A stretch of DNA of 64,000 nucleotides from Venatoribacter pacificus (GTDB taxonomy: Bacteria > Pseudomonadota > Gammaproteobacteria > Pseudomonadales > Oceanobacteraceae): NCBI RefSeq assembly GCF_025318105.1, contig NZ_JAOANI010000005.1:1-64000 (forward strand), read 5' to 3'. Under the pieces are notes generated by a model. It was given only the letters and a program-made list of their open reading frames with translations. It searched no databases and was not told the origin of the DNA. Position numbers and translations under genes: made by a program. How positions within the stretch are numbered: the first letter of the stretch is position 1; the number at the start of each line of letters is the position of its first letter. Positions 48,677 through 57,648 of the stretch are shown here, piece after piece.

Positions 48677-50308
48677 GTGACCAACATCAGAGAAACCATG
48701 CTTAACCTGAAAATGCCCCGGGCACCACTATTCTGGATTGCCCTGCTGTTGCTGTTACCCCTTGCCCTTGAGCTGACCTACTCCGATTTTGTCCGCGAGG
48801 GTGAATATAATTCGCGTATTGGCTGGTCGTTTATTCTGGCAACCCTGGCCTACCTGTTGCAGAAGCGCCGCTTCATTGCCCTGATCCTTCTGCCATTCGC
48901 TATTGGCGGAAGTCTGGATATTGGTTACGCAGTATCATTCGGCGGGGTCTTTACCACCGCAACACTGGAGGCGGTTGCTTACACCGACAGCAGTGAAGTC
49001 TCTGAATTTGTTGCTGCCTACTCCTCCATGACGTTGACCTCCTGGTTGTTACTGCACTGGAGCATTTTTTTCCTGGGCCTGCGCTTTATGCGCCCGGCGG
49101 AAGGGACTGGCAGCAAAACCCGACGTATAACCATGGTGCTTGGTTTTATTCTGATTGCCGTTGTTGCTTATCGCACGACCGTAATGGGACGTTTTCACGA
49201 TACGATTCCAGGCGTACTTGGCACTGTGCCTTCTTACCTGAGAGGCAGTGTATCCCTGCAGGAAGAATTCGAGCGGCGCCAGACAATGCTGCGAGAAACC
49301 GACATCAAAGCTGCGCTGAAAGACACGCAACCACAGACCCATATTTTTATTGTTGGTGAATCGGCAAGCCGCAACCATATGGGTATTTATGGTTACCAGC
49401 GTAATACCACGCCATTCCTGAGCAGCATTAAAGATGAACTGGTGGTGTTCGATAACGTCATCAGCAGTCATGCCCAGACTCAGGCTTCACTCCGAGCAGC
49501 TCTTACGGCAGCAAGTGCCGATCAAGGGGGCCAGTACCGCGATGCCCTGAGTGTTATCGATGTTGCCAATCTTGCCGGTTATGAAACTTGGTGGATTTCC
49601 AATCAGCAGCCGCTGCGCGCAACCATTGCTTCTATCGCCCATCAGGCCGATCACCCTTATTACATCAGCAACGACTTTAATGGCGTGGAAGTGAACCGCT
49701 ATGACATCTTTATGCTGAACCGGATAACTGAAGCTCTGGCGAACCCGGCGCCATACAAAGCCATTTTTATTCATATGATGGGCAGCCATGCCCAGTATAA
49801 AAACCGTTATCCGGATGACTTTATGGTCTTTAAAGATGCCGAGGTCAACGCCTACACAGAAAACCCCAGCCAGAGTGTCATTGACGTGATTAACGAGTAC
49901 GACAATTCCATTCTGTTTTCTGATTTCTTCCTGCAGCAGTTATTCTCGCTGGTTAAAGAAAAACAGAGTGGCGCGCTGGCAACCATTACCTACTTCTCTG
50001 ATCACGGTGAAGAGGTTTATCGGCAGGCCAATCTGAAAGGACACAGTCCGGATAACCTGACTGCGAATATGTTCGAAATTCCTTTTGTGTTCTGGTCATC
50101 GGATTCGCTGCGAACAGCCAGCTACAGAGCGCATCAACACAGTCCTTTTATGCTGGACAGTTTCTATCATTATGCTTCTGAAGTGATGGCTATAGACTCC
50201 GCCAGCACCAATCCGGAAGCCGCACTGATTTCAGACCAGTATCAGCCGCCCGCTGTACGAATGGTCTATAAAACGCGCTATGATACGCAGCTCAGAAATA
50301 GCCAATAA
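48677..50308 (+). CDS. phosphoethanolamine transferase (EptA/CptA family)
   Basis: Inner-membrane sulfatase-fold enzyme that moves phosphoethanolamine from phosphatidylethanolamine to lipid A or core sugars. About four to five N-terminal helices (to about residue 165) precede the periplasmic domain, with metal site IFIVGESASRNHMGIYGYQRNTTPFL, predicted nucleophile Thr in SHAQTQASLRAALT, HMMGSH and TYFSDHGEEV. GTG 48677 is chosen since AGGAG (48667-48671) sits five bases upstream; 543 residues. The YGYQRNTTP form is closest to core-modifying members, but lipid A cannot be ruled out. Confidence 0.87.
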   Translation: MTNIRETMLNLKMPRAPLFWIALLLLLPLALELTYSDFVREGEYNSRIGWSFILATLAYLLQKRRFIALILLPFAIGGSLDIGYAVSFGGVFTTATLEAVAYTDSSEVSEFVAAYSSMTLTSWLLLHWSIFFLGLRFMRPAEGTGSKTRRITMVLGFILIAVVAYRTTVMGRFHDTIPGVLGTVPSYLRGSVSLQEEFERRQTMLRETDIKAALKDTQPQTHIFIVGESASRNHMGIYGYQRNTTPFLSSIKDELVVFDNVISSHAQTQASLRAALTAASADQGGQYRDALSVIDVANLAGYETWWISNQQPLRATIASIAHQADHPYYISNDFNGVEVNRYDIFMLNRITEALANPAPYKAIFIHMMGSHAQYKNRYPDDFMVFKDAEVNAYTENPSQSVIDVINEYDNSILFSDFFLQQLFSLVKEKQSGALATITYFSDHGEEVYRQANLKGHSPDNLTANMFEIPFVFWSSDSLRTASYRAHQHSPFMLDSFYHYASEVMAIDSASTNPEAALISDQYQPPAVRMVYKTRYDTQLRNSQ

Positions 50309-50338
50309 TCTGACCGAAATCACTGACTGCGGGGCACC

Positions 50339-51412
50339 ATGACTACTGAGAACAAAATTTACCGGATTGGTGCCCTGCTTGGTTCGCTGAATGGTGCCGG
50401 TGCAGAGAAAACCATTCTGACTCTCTGTACCCGCTTTGCTGAGTTAGGGCATAAAGTTGATCTCGTTACCCTGACAGCGCATGCAGACTACCCGCTGCCC
50501 GATAATCTGAACCAGATCGTACTCAGCACTTCAAATAAAAAGAAGGCCAGACCTGAGTTGGAACGTATTACTCAAGAAGGTAACTATGATTTTTTTGTTA
50601 CTTCCAAACCAGAATTTTACGATGCCATTCAGGCAAAGAAGAAAGTCTGCTCGGTGCACATTACCCCCACTGCATGGATCACCGATCCGAAGTGGAAATT
50701 TCTGAAGCGCGCATCAAAAATCCTGCGCCTGCGTCGGCGCTTCCGCAACAAGCAACTGATTGCTCTGTCGCAGGGCATCAAAGACGATCTGGTGCAGAAT
50801 CTGGGTTGTCAGCCAGATAATATTACCGTTATTCCAAATCCCTACCAGATCGAAGAAATCCGTACACTGGCGGGTCAGGATGGCCCCCTGCCGGATGGCG
50901 ATTATATCGTCTATGTTGCATCACTGAACAAACGAAAACGCCAGCAGGATCTTATCCGTGCATTCCAGATGATGAATGCACAAAACCTGAAGCTGGTACT
51001 GGTCGGCAAAGGTAATGATGAGCAGCGGCTGCGGTCTTTCTGTGAACAGAATGACTTGCAGGATCAGGTACAGTTCTGGGGCTGGGATGCGAATCCATAC
51101 CGCCTGATTCGTAACGCCCGCCTGTCTATGCTCACTTCCGAAGCTGAAGGTCTGCCGCGCGTACTGGTCGAGTCACTGATCATCGGTACACCGGTTGTTT
51201 CTACCGACTGCCCTTCAGGGCCTAAAGAGGTTCTGACCGGAGAGCTGAAGCCCTATCTGGTACAGGTAGGAGATGTAACCGGCCTGAGCCAGGCGATGTC
51301 CCGGGCATTGAACCAGTATCCCGAACTGTCCAGCCTGGATGTCAGCCGTTATGCGGTAGAATCCGTCGCCGATCAATATTTAAAGCTGGTTTTCAGAGGC
51401 AGTGCTGCCTGA
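50339..51412 (+). CDS. glycosyltransferase family 4 protein
   Basis: 357-residue GT-B retaining transferase. The N-terminal GSLNGAGAEKTILTLCTRFAELGHKVDLVTL and C-terminal donor site SMLTSEAEGLPRVLVESLIIGTPVVSTDCPSGPKEVL (EGLPRVLVE is the E-x7-E motif) are standard for GT4 enzymes of LPS cores and O-chains. Ends the first part of the rightward unit; a 337-base gap follows. Confidence 0.9.
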   Translation: MTTENKIYRIGALLGSLNGAGAEKTILTLCTRFAELGHKVDLVTLTAHADYPLPDNLNQIVLSTSNKKKARPELERITQEGNYDFFVTSKPEFYDAIQAKKKVCSVHITPTAWITDPKWKFLKRASKILRLRRRFRNKQLIALSQGIKDDLVQNLGCQPDNITVIPNPYQIEEIRTLAGQDGPLPDGDYIVYVASLNKRKRQQDLIRAFQMMNAQNLKLVLVGKGNDEQRLRSFCEQNDLQDQVQFWGWDANPYRLIRNARLSMLTSEAEGLPRVLVESLIIGTPVVSTDCPSGPKEVLTGELKPYLVQVGDVTGLSQAMSRALNQYPELSSLDVSRYAVESVADQYLKLVFRGSAA

Positions 51413-51749
51413 GCCATATGCTGGCTTAATTGCTGAGTTTGCATAAGCAGATATATAAGGCCTGTAATATAAACAGCGGGACTGATCTCACCGGCAATTT
51501 ATAGCGTATTGGCGAATATCACTGAATAAAGGACGCAAACCACACAGAGCAGCCTCATGCTGACGACCAGGCTGCTATAATCTTTGTTCGGAAAACCAAT
51601 AGCAGATTAATTTGCTCTCTCTGCTAAAATGAAAGAACCCTGATTCTGTACGTATAGGTCAGGTAAGACTGTGAATCTTTGCCGATAAATATTTGCCGCT
51701 CGCCAGCCCTGACAGGTAGACTGCAGCGCTAACTGTACATGGACCCCGT
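51413..51749 (+). promoter_or_regulatory. AT-rich intergenic region with two extended -10 promoter candidates
   Basis: No gene seen. Two extended -10 elements occur: TGCTATAAT (51573-51581) and TGCTAAAAT (51622-51630), neither with a good -35. They could drive the following gene. No ops/JUMPstart (GGCGGTAG) motif was found. The base composition is visibly more AT-rich than in the housekeeping genes, suggesting a junction in the locus. Confidence 0.4.
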
Positions 51750-52814
51750 ATGGCTAACTCAGTCTACTTCGCATCAACAACTCTCCACCTTTATACTGCT
51801 GCAGCCATCGCTGCCGGACGTACCGGAGACGAAGCTCATCTGATTTTCATTGATCAGCCTGAGGGTAAACCGCATGCGCTGTACGATATTGTCTGTAATT
51901 GGCCGGGCTCCCCTTTTTCCTCTGTCAGTTTGTACCACGGCCGTTTTCCCGGCCTGCTGAATAAACTGAAAAAACGCAGACTGCTGTTTAACACACTGAA
52001 AGAAAAACTGGCCGAACTGTTACCTGAACATATATTTGTCGGCAATGACCGCCGGATCGAATTCCAGTTTGCCATGCACGCAGCAACAACACTTGGCTGT
52101 CAGCCGGTTGGTCATTATATGGACGAGGGCGTCTTCACTTATGTGGGCAGAAAAGCCTCCCGCTCATTCAGTGATATGATCATTGATAATTGTATAAAAA
52201 AAATCAGCTACGGCATGTGGTGGAAAAATCCACCAACCATCGGCGGCTCCGACTGGATAAGTTATATACACCCGGCCTTTCCCGATCTGGTACACCCGTT
52301 ATTGCGCGGTAAACATATAACCCCCCTCGAAGCTTCCCGCTTCAGCAGCCCAGCCATGCTGGAACTGTCAGAAACCATGATGCTGAATAACGGGGTTGAA
52401 CCAACGACTCTGACAGCGATAGATGCATTTATCACACTGCCTCATGAATCGTTGTTTGAACGGGAGCCGGGCTATAAGGAACGTATTCTGTCCCTTATCC
52501 GGCGACTAAGCGTCCAGGGTAAGCGGGTTGCCGTAAAATACCATCCCCGGAATAAACAACCCGATCCGCTGTTGCTCGCAGTTGAAGGCGTTTGCCTCTT
52601 GCCTGCTCAGGTCAGCTTTGAGGCCCTGCTGCCCTACCTGTCAGATCAATGTGAAGTGTGGGGCGACTTGTCTTCAACCATGGTCATCGCACGCTGGCTG
52701 CGGCCGGCCTTAAAAGTAACAGCATTTACTTCTGAGATGCCTGATTTCGACAGGCTGTTTGAACGTATTGGTATTACGACAATGAATGTTACCTCTCATC
52801 CTGAGCCCAACTGA
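51750..52814 (+). CDS. putative sialyltransferase-like GT-B glycosyltransferase, paralogue 2
   Basis: 354 residues, clearly homologous to the 46549 gene: YFASTTLHLYTAA, VGNDRRIEFQFAM, HYMDEGVFTYVGRKA (acidic-acidic-Gly), YGMWWKNPPTIGGSDWI and VKYHPRNK (HP). It ends with EVWGDLSSTMVIARWLRPALKV, parallel to KISGDVSTALLTAKWLRPELDV in the paralogue. The two differ widely elsewhere, so they likely use different acceptors. Promoter candidates lie in the preceding gap. Confidence 0.65.
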   Translation: MANSVYFASTTLHLYTAAAIAAGRTGDEAHLIFIDQPEGKPHALYDIVCNWPGSPFSSVSLYHGRFPGLLNKLKKRRLLFNTLKEKLAELLPEHIFVGNDRRIEFQFAMHAATTLGCQPVGHYMDEGVFTYVGRKASRSFSDMIIDNCIKKISYGMWWKNPPTIGGSDWISYIHPAFPDLVHPLLRGKHITPLEASRFSSPAMLELSETMMLNNGVEPTTLTAIDAFITLPHESLFEREPGYKERILSLIRRLSVQGKRVAVKYHPRNKQPDPLLLAVEGVCLLPAQVSFEALLPYLSDQCEVWGDLSSTMVIARWLRPALKVTAFTSEMPDFDRLFERIGITTMNVTSHPEPN

Positions 52815-52905
52815 CACATACAGTAAGCCAGCAATCTTTTTATCCCAATACCCCTTATTTCTAGCACAACAACCATCGTACAACTTATACGTTCGCAGGA
52901 TCCGA

Positions 52906-54165
52906 ATGACATACGCTACCGACTATATGACCAGCCCATTTAAAAATCTCTGGCGCGATATTTCTGCCAATCCTCTGTCCTATGTAATCACGTTGCTTGT
53001 TGCAATTTTTTTAATCGCACAGCCCATCAAAAAATCGGTAGCGACCGATGTCAGCATCCTGCTCTGGCTACTCGGGGCCATTGTTCTGATATCCGGCAAA
53101 GTAAAAATCCGCGCTCTGACACCTTATCGTAAAATCATTCTGGCTGGATTTGCATTTTTCTTCGTGGCATTAATTTCATTACTGCTGTCGGACTATCCGG
53201 CGGATCTGCAGAAGCTGGAACCCGAATTCCGTTTAGTCCTGTTACCTCTTCTTATTGTCGGCGTTTACTATTCTGGCTTCAGCACCCGGCAACTGGTATT
53301 CGCCCTGCTTTTGGGCAGCATCAGTTATGCCTGGATAACATACGGCCAATCAGGCGGATTTAAATTCATGCGCCGTGCTTTTGGTGATGAAAATCCCGTC
53401 GGCTTCGGTAATGGTGCTTTCCTTCTGAGCGCAGTATCAGCCTATTTCTGCTTGTCGTTCTGGAAAACAAGTAAGTCGATTTCTGCTGTGGCTTTGCTGG
53501 CCGCAACACTCTATTTATATGCAGCGATAGCTTCCGGAACCCGCGGAAGTTTTCTGGCAATTCCACTGATTGCTGTTTTCTTCATCTTTCATGTCAGAAG
53601 CCTGAAAGTTGTTATAGCAAGCCTGATACTCAGTACTGCCCTGGCAGCGGCTATCTACCAGTCACCATTGCAGCATGGTATTGATCGCGCAATTAAAAAC
53701 GTAACAAATTATGTTAATGGTGAAGGAAATAACAGGAACTCTGCAGGTGCCAGATTGATGCTCTGGGAGACTGCGATCTGTATGGGCAAAGAGAAACCGA
53801 TCTTTGGTGTTGGAACACATCAGTTTCTTCCCGCCAGTCAGGATCAAAGCCTTAACTGCAAATCCAATTTGCGTCCATTTGTTCAGGCTCACAGCCTGTA
53901 TTTTAATACCCTGGCGACAATGGGAGTAACTGGCCTTACCTGCTTGCTGCTGTTTGGCTTTTTCCTTTGCAGAGAAAGCATGAATGTCCGGTCTGGTTAT
54001 ACGCACAAATATGCTGTGGTGATTATCACGCTGACAATCGCGGCTTATTCCTTAACCGTCGATGCATTCTTTATACGCTTTGTTGCGGAAAAACATCTGA
54101 CATTACTGGGACTGATGCTCGGTATTATGTTGCATCAACAGCAGAAGGCAGGGTTACAACAGTAA
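52906..54165 (+). CDS. O-antigen ligase family protein (WaaL/Wzy-like)
   Basis: A 419-residue multi-pass membrane protein with about eleven to twelve helices. A large periplasmic loop (about 255-345) carries GARLMLWETAICMGKEKPIFGVGTHQFLP and FVQAHSLYFNTLATMGVTG, the Wzy_C/WaaL motif with the catalytic-type histidine. WaaL joins O-chain to lipid A-core; a Wzy polymerase has the same fold, but nearby core genes favour a ligase. The frame opens at 52786; ATG 52906 with AGGA five bases before is chosen. Convergent with the next gene, overlapping it by 41 bases. Confidence 0.83.
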   Translation: MTYATDYMTSPFKNLWRDISANPLSYVITLLVAIFLIAQPIKKSVATDVSILLWLLGAIVLISGKVKIRALTPYRKIILAGFAFFFVALISLLLSDYPADLQKLEPEFRLVLLPLLIVGVYYSGFSTRQLVFALLLGSISYAWITYGQSGGFKFMRRAFGDENPVGFGNGAFLLSAVSAYFCLSFWKTSKSISAVALLAATLYLYAAIASGTRGSFLAIPLIAVFFIFHVRSLKVVIASLILSTALAAAIYQSPLQHGIDRAIKNVTNYVNGEGNNRNSAGARLMLWETAICMGKEKPIFGVGTHQFLPASQDQSLNCKSNLRPFVQAHSLYFNTLATMGVTGLTCLLLFGFFLCRESMNVRSGYTHKYAVVIITLTIAAYSLTVDAFFIRFVAEKHLTLLGLMLGIMLHQQQKAGLQQ

Positions 54166-55207
54166 TCCCGGAATCCCGCATAGCGCTCAGAAGGCTCTCC
54201 CGCTGATGTTCATTCTGCGTGGGAGAATCTTCGGCGCCAACAGCATAACAGCGGATAGATGGATCAATAAGACGGGCTGTAAACAGAGCGGTGCTGTTGC
54301 AGGAAATAACATAACGGCAGCCAAGCACAGCAATCATTTCTTCAATACAAAGGTATGAGCCGGAAACCGGTTCCATATCATCTGTTCTGAATTCTGCTGT
54401 TAAGGCACGTGGATGAGGAGCATAAAAAACACGCTCAGCCTTCAGCACACCAAGCAGGCTCTTTATCTCTGCAGTAACCGTGGCAACAAAGCTATGGTTA
54501 GCCTGCTGATAGGCAAGAAAATTCTGGCCGATAATAATTGCATTATCAGATTTCCCGGTCTCTGAAAATTGTACAGGGAACTGTATATAGCGCTCTTTAT
54601 CCGCACAATAACCGGTATCCAGACCAGTGAACGAATAAACAACATCAACCCACTCAGAATCTGCCCCAAGTTCGTCGCCGTCATACTGCAGAACGCTGTA
54701 GCCCGGCGCCAGAAGTCTCAGTTTCAGACTCCACTTCTTTAGCCCCTTACGGCAGGCAGCAGTGATATTGCTGCTGAAAATATTTAATGCACCATCCGGC
54801 AGAAGTGCAACCTTACCCAGCTTCTTTTTCCTGAACTGACCGACCAGAATATTGTTATAAATATCGTCTATCCGGGGGATATATAAAACACAAGCACCAC
54901 CTTGAGTCGTAATACTTTCCTCGACATTAAGAACGGTGCGGGTATTTTCCTTAATAAATCGGATCTTACCCAGCAGACCGCCGTGGTGATTACGGTCCAG
55001 CAAGGTCAGATTTTCTCTTCCCCGTTCAGCCGCCGCATTCAGCAGCTTATCTGATGTCACGAAGTAATGGGCAACATCACGGTCCACCGATAAGTACTGA
55101 TCTTCTATCGCCATAGCTGCCAACAGTTGCAGTTCGGTTTCAACGATAAAAAGATGCCCTGTCATATCCTGACCATGTGCGGCATTCGTCCGTGAATCAG
55201 AGTTCAT
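54125..55207 (-). CDS. putative sialyltransferase-like (GT52/polysialyltransferase-type) glycosyltransferase
   Basis: 360 residues. FIVETELQLLAAMAI near the N-terminus, LLPDGALNIFS (acidic-Gly loop), FYAPHPRAL (HP motif) and VISCNSTALFTARLI (Ser/Thr motif) place it in the sialyl/polysialyltransferase-like GT-B group, more diverged from the two rightward paralogues. ATG 55207 overlaps the deacetylase stop (ATGA); an internal ATG at residue 15 (MTGHLFIVE) is another option. Its 3' end overlaps the O-antigen ligase gene tail to tail. Confidence 0.62.
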   Translation of the reverse strand: MNSDSRTNAAHGQDMTGHLFIVETELQLLAAMAIEDQYLSVDRDVAHYFVTSDKLLNAAAERGRENLTLLDRNHHGGLLGKIRFIKENTRTVLNVEESITTQGGACVLYIPRIDDIYNNILVGQFRKKKLGKVALLPDGALNIFSSNITAACRKGLKKWSLKLRLLAPGYSVLQYDGDELGADSEWVDVVYSFTGLDTGYCADKERYIQFPVQFSETGKSDNAIIIGQNFLAYQQANHSFVATVTAEIKSLLGVLKAERVFYAPHPRALTAEFRTDDMEPVSGSYLCIEEMIAVLGCRYVISCNSTALFTARLIDPSIRCYAVGAEDSPTQNEHQRESLLSAMRDSGITVVTLPSAVDAT

Positions 55208-55920
55208 AATCTGTGAATATTTTTCCAGGTTTTCAGCACGCCATCATTAAATGACACCGCTTTGCGCGGTAAGCTGAGGAGATTCTGATCCGGCAATGCC
55301 AGGCCCTTCACCGTAGTGGTGCCGACGCGATATCCGGCCTTGTCTGCCTGCTGCCCGACCTCTTCGCTGAAACTGCCATAAGGGTAACAGATATGATCAA
55401 CGGTACCGCCGAGAAGCTCTTCTAGATCGTTTTTACTTTGTTGTAATTCCTGCAAGCAGGAATCTGCACTCAGCTGAGCCAGTCTTGGATGGGTGACACT
55501 GTGGCTGCCGATTTCAATACCATTGGCATACACCTCCCGAATCTGTTCACGACTCATTAATGCCTGCGGCTGATGGCCATCGTCTTTCAGCCATTCCGAT
55601 CGTCCTGACAGCTTACCGGATACGATATAAACCATGGCAGGAAGCTGGTATTTTTTCAGCACCGGGTACGCATACTGGTAAAAATTCTCGTAGCCGTCAT
55701 CAAAGGTAATGGCGACACAACGCTCAGGGTATTCCCCTTCACCACTAAGAAAACGCGAAACTTCACTCATCGGAATAACATGTTGCCCGGTCAGTTTCAG
55801 CATCAGCATCTGTCGGGTAAAACGCTTATGGTGACAATAATTTGCCTTCAGTGTTTTGATGTTTCTGAAGTCACCCACCTGGTGGTACATCAGGATGGCC
55901 AGTTTTCTGTTTGCCGACAT
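55204..55920 (-). CDS. polysaccharide deacetylase (NodB/CE4)
   Basis: A 238-residue carbohydrate esterase 4 domain. AILMYHQV is the entry strand; AITFDDGYEN holds the metal aspartate pair and SHSVTHPRL the two metal histidines; ICYPYGSFSEEV is motif 3. There is no signal peptide, so it would act in the cytoplasm, perhaps removing N-acetyl groups from a glycan precursor, as some core deacetylases do. Ribosome site GGGAGG nine bases before ATG. Between the GT-A gene and the GT-B gene in the leftward unit. Confidence 0.88.
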   Translation of the reverse strand: MSANRKLAILMYHQVGDFRNIKTLKANYCHHKRFTRQMLMLKLTGQHVIPMSEVSRFLSGEGEYPERCVAITFDDGYENFYQYAYPVLKKYQLPAMVYIVSGKLSGRSEWLKDDGHQPQALMSREQIREVYANGIEIGSHSVTHPRLAQLSADSCLQELQQSKNDLEELLGGTVDHICYPYGSFSEEVGQQADKAGYRVGTTTVKGLALPDQNLLSLPRKAVSFNDGVLKTWKNIHRL

Positions 55921-55922
55921 TT

Positions 55923-56579
55923 CTACAGCCCTCCCAGATAATAAAACAGACCATAAAGGGCAAAGTTCACCAACAGCAGAAGCAGATTGCGGATTTTTTT
56001 CTGGCGCTTACGGCTGACCGCTTTGTTGTCTTCATTGCGGCGACTGGCCTGAAAATGCTCGATATAGGATTTCACATTATCTTTGTCGAAAATTTTGACG
56101 TATTCGACCGGCAGGTTAAAGAATATCGCGGAATGGGGCTCATCGTAGGCTAGCTGAAAGCTATCCTGATCACAGTAATGATCATTCAGCGCCTGCTTGG
56201 CAATCCACTTATCAAGAAACTCCAGCGTAGCCGATGTATTGCGCAGAAAAATGGTTCCGGTGCGGATGCTGTGTGACGCGCGCTTACCGCCCTGCTCATT
56301 AAAGTGAATACCAATATCACCTTCAAAATCATCAAAGCCGGTAATTTCCCGCCGCACAAAAGCATCGGCATCAATGTACAGAACATCACGCTCAGGGTTA
56401 TCCAGTAAACACTGGCGCAGCACCTGTGGCTTAAGACCTGTGGTTGCTTCCCAGCAACTTTGTGGCTCAACCGGAGTGAACTGATAGTCCATCGAGAAAC
56501 TTTTCAGAGATATTTCCAGACGTTCAATGTCGTCGCGATAGCTCTCGGTGTAAAAACCACATACAAGCAGTTTACTCAC
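55923..56579 (-). CDS. putative GT-A glycosyltransferase with C-terminal membrane segment
   Basis: A 218-residue protein: LVCGFYTESYRDDIERLEISLKSF at the start and DVLYIDADAFVRREI with a DxD-type metal motif point to a GT-A (GT8-like) transferase; GTIFLRNTSATLEFLDKW resembles the donor-side region. A single hydrophobic helix at the C-terminus (IRNLLLLLVNFALYGLFYYLGGL) would anchor it to the inner membrane. Starts at GTG 56579, overlapping the waaC stop by eight bases. Confidence 0.65.
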   Translation of the reverse strand: MSKLLVCGFYTESYRDDIERLEISLKSFSMDYQFTPVEPQSCWEATTGLKPQVLRQCLLDNPERDVLYIDADAFVRREITGFDDFEGDIGIHFNEQGGKRASHSIRTGTIFLRNTSATLEFLDKWIAKQALNDHYCDQDSFQLAYDEPHSAIFFNLPVEYVKIFDKDNVKSYIEHFQASRRNEDNKAVSRKRQKKIRNLLLLLVNFALYGLFYYLGGL

Positions 56580-57597
56580 AATGTTTACCTGCTAATTTCC
56601 TGACAGTATCCCTGACGCTGGTCGCATTTAACTCCGCATAACAGGGCGGTGATTCATCATTCAAAGGACATGTTTTTTTCAGACAGGGGGAGCATGAATA
56701 CGAAGAAGCCAGATTAATTACCCGCTTACCATGCGCAGCGGTTAAAGCCACGCTGGTGCTGCCAAATACAGAAACGGTAGGCACGCCACAGGCAGCCGCA
56801 ATATGCATCAGGCCGGTATCAACACCAACAGCTGCAGCACAACGACTGATAATCCCGGATAATTGCCACAGCGACAGTTTTGGCAGTACAACGCCCCACT
56901 GAGCTGCGGCGGTCAGGCGCTCTGCCCGTTGTCTTTCCTGCTCACTTCCCCAGGGGAGCAACACCATCTGCTGTTCCTGTTTTGCCAGAGTCAGAAGATC
57001 AATCCAGTTCGCTTCAGGCCAGTGTTTGGACGCCCAGGTCGTTCCGTGAAAGCAGATCCAGGCACCGGTATATTCAGGAAAGGCATTATCCAGTGTGTGA
57101 CTGTGAATACCAAAGTCGGGTTCCCCCTGATACTGGTACCCCAGCGCCTGGGCGAACAATTTACGCACCCGCTCCACGGCATTCATATCGCGCGGTACGT
57201 TATAGCCCTCGCGGTAAAATAAGCGTGTTTCAGAGTCTGTAGCTGAATTTTTGTCGAGTCCAACGACCGGACTGCCGCTAAGCCAGCCCACCCGTGCCGA
57301 TTTAATCCGGCCCTGAGCATCAATCACCAGATCATACTTTTCGCGCCGCAGCGCTTTATAAAAAGCAAACTGTTCGCGCAGAGTCTGTATCGACCAGCGA
57401 TTTTTTTTCCAGCGTAAGCGCGGATGTCCGATAACCTGCCTGACAGACGGATGCAAACGGGCAACATCCATAAAAGGCTGTTCACACAGCCAGTCAAAAC
57501 AGATATCGGGGTCGGCCTGCAGTGCGTCACTCACCGCCGGCAAGGTGTGCAAGATGTCGCCTAAAGCAGACATCTTAATGATAAGAATTCGTTTCAT
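56572..57597 (-). CDS. waaC: LPS heptosyltransferase I (GT9)
   Basis: 341 residues; adds the first heptose to Kdo in the LPS inner core. ILIIKMSALGDILHTLPAVSDAL, VIDAQGRIKSARVGWLSG, GAWICFHGTTWASKHWPEANW and AVGVDTGLMHIAAACGVPTVSVFGSTS are the WaaC motifs. Its presence shows that the locus builds a heptose-containing core. First gene of the leftward glycan unit, 51 bases after chpC. No ribosome site is obvious upstream of ATG 57597. Confidence 0.9.
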   Translation of the reverse strand: MKRILIIKMSALGDILHTLPAVSDALQADPDICFDWLCEQPFMDVARLHPSVRQVIGHPRLRWKKNRWSIQTLREQFAFYKALRREKYDLVIDAQGRIKSARVGWLSGSPVVGLDKNSATDSETRLFYREGYNVPRDMNAVERVRKLFAQALGYQYQGEPDFGIHSHTLDNAFPEYTGAWICFHGTTWASKHWPEANWIDLLTLAKQEQQMVLLPWGSEQERQRAERLTAAAQWGVVLPKLSLWQLSGIISRCAAAVGVDTGLMHIAAACGVPTVSVFGSTSVALTAAHGKRVINLASSYSCSPCLKKTCPLNDESPPCYAELNATSVRDTVRKLAGKHCE

Positions 57598-57648
57598 AGA
57601 ACCGCGCGTTCGTAAGCTGCCGTTACGAATATAAAGAAATGGCGTAGG

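Noticed and set aside
51413..51749. ops/JUMPstart element for the glycan genes
   Set aside because: No GGCGGTAG core was found in this gap or upstream of 45423.
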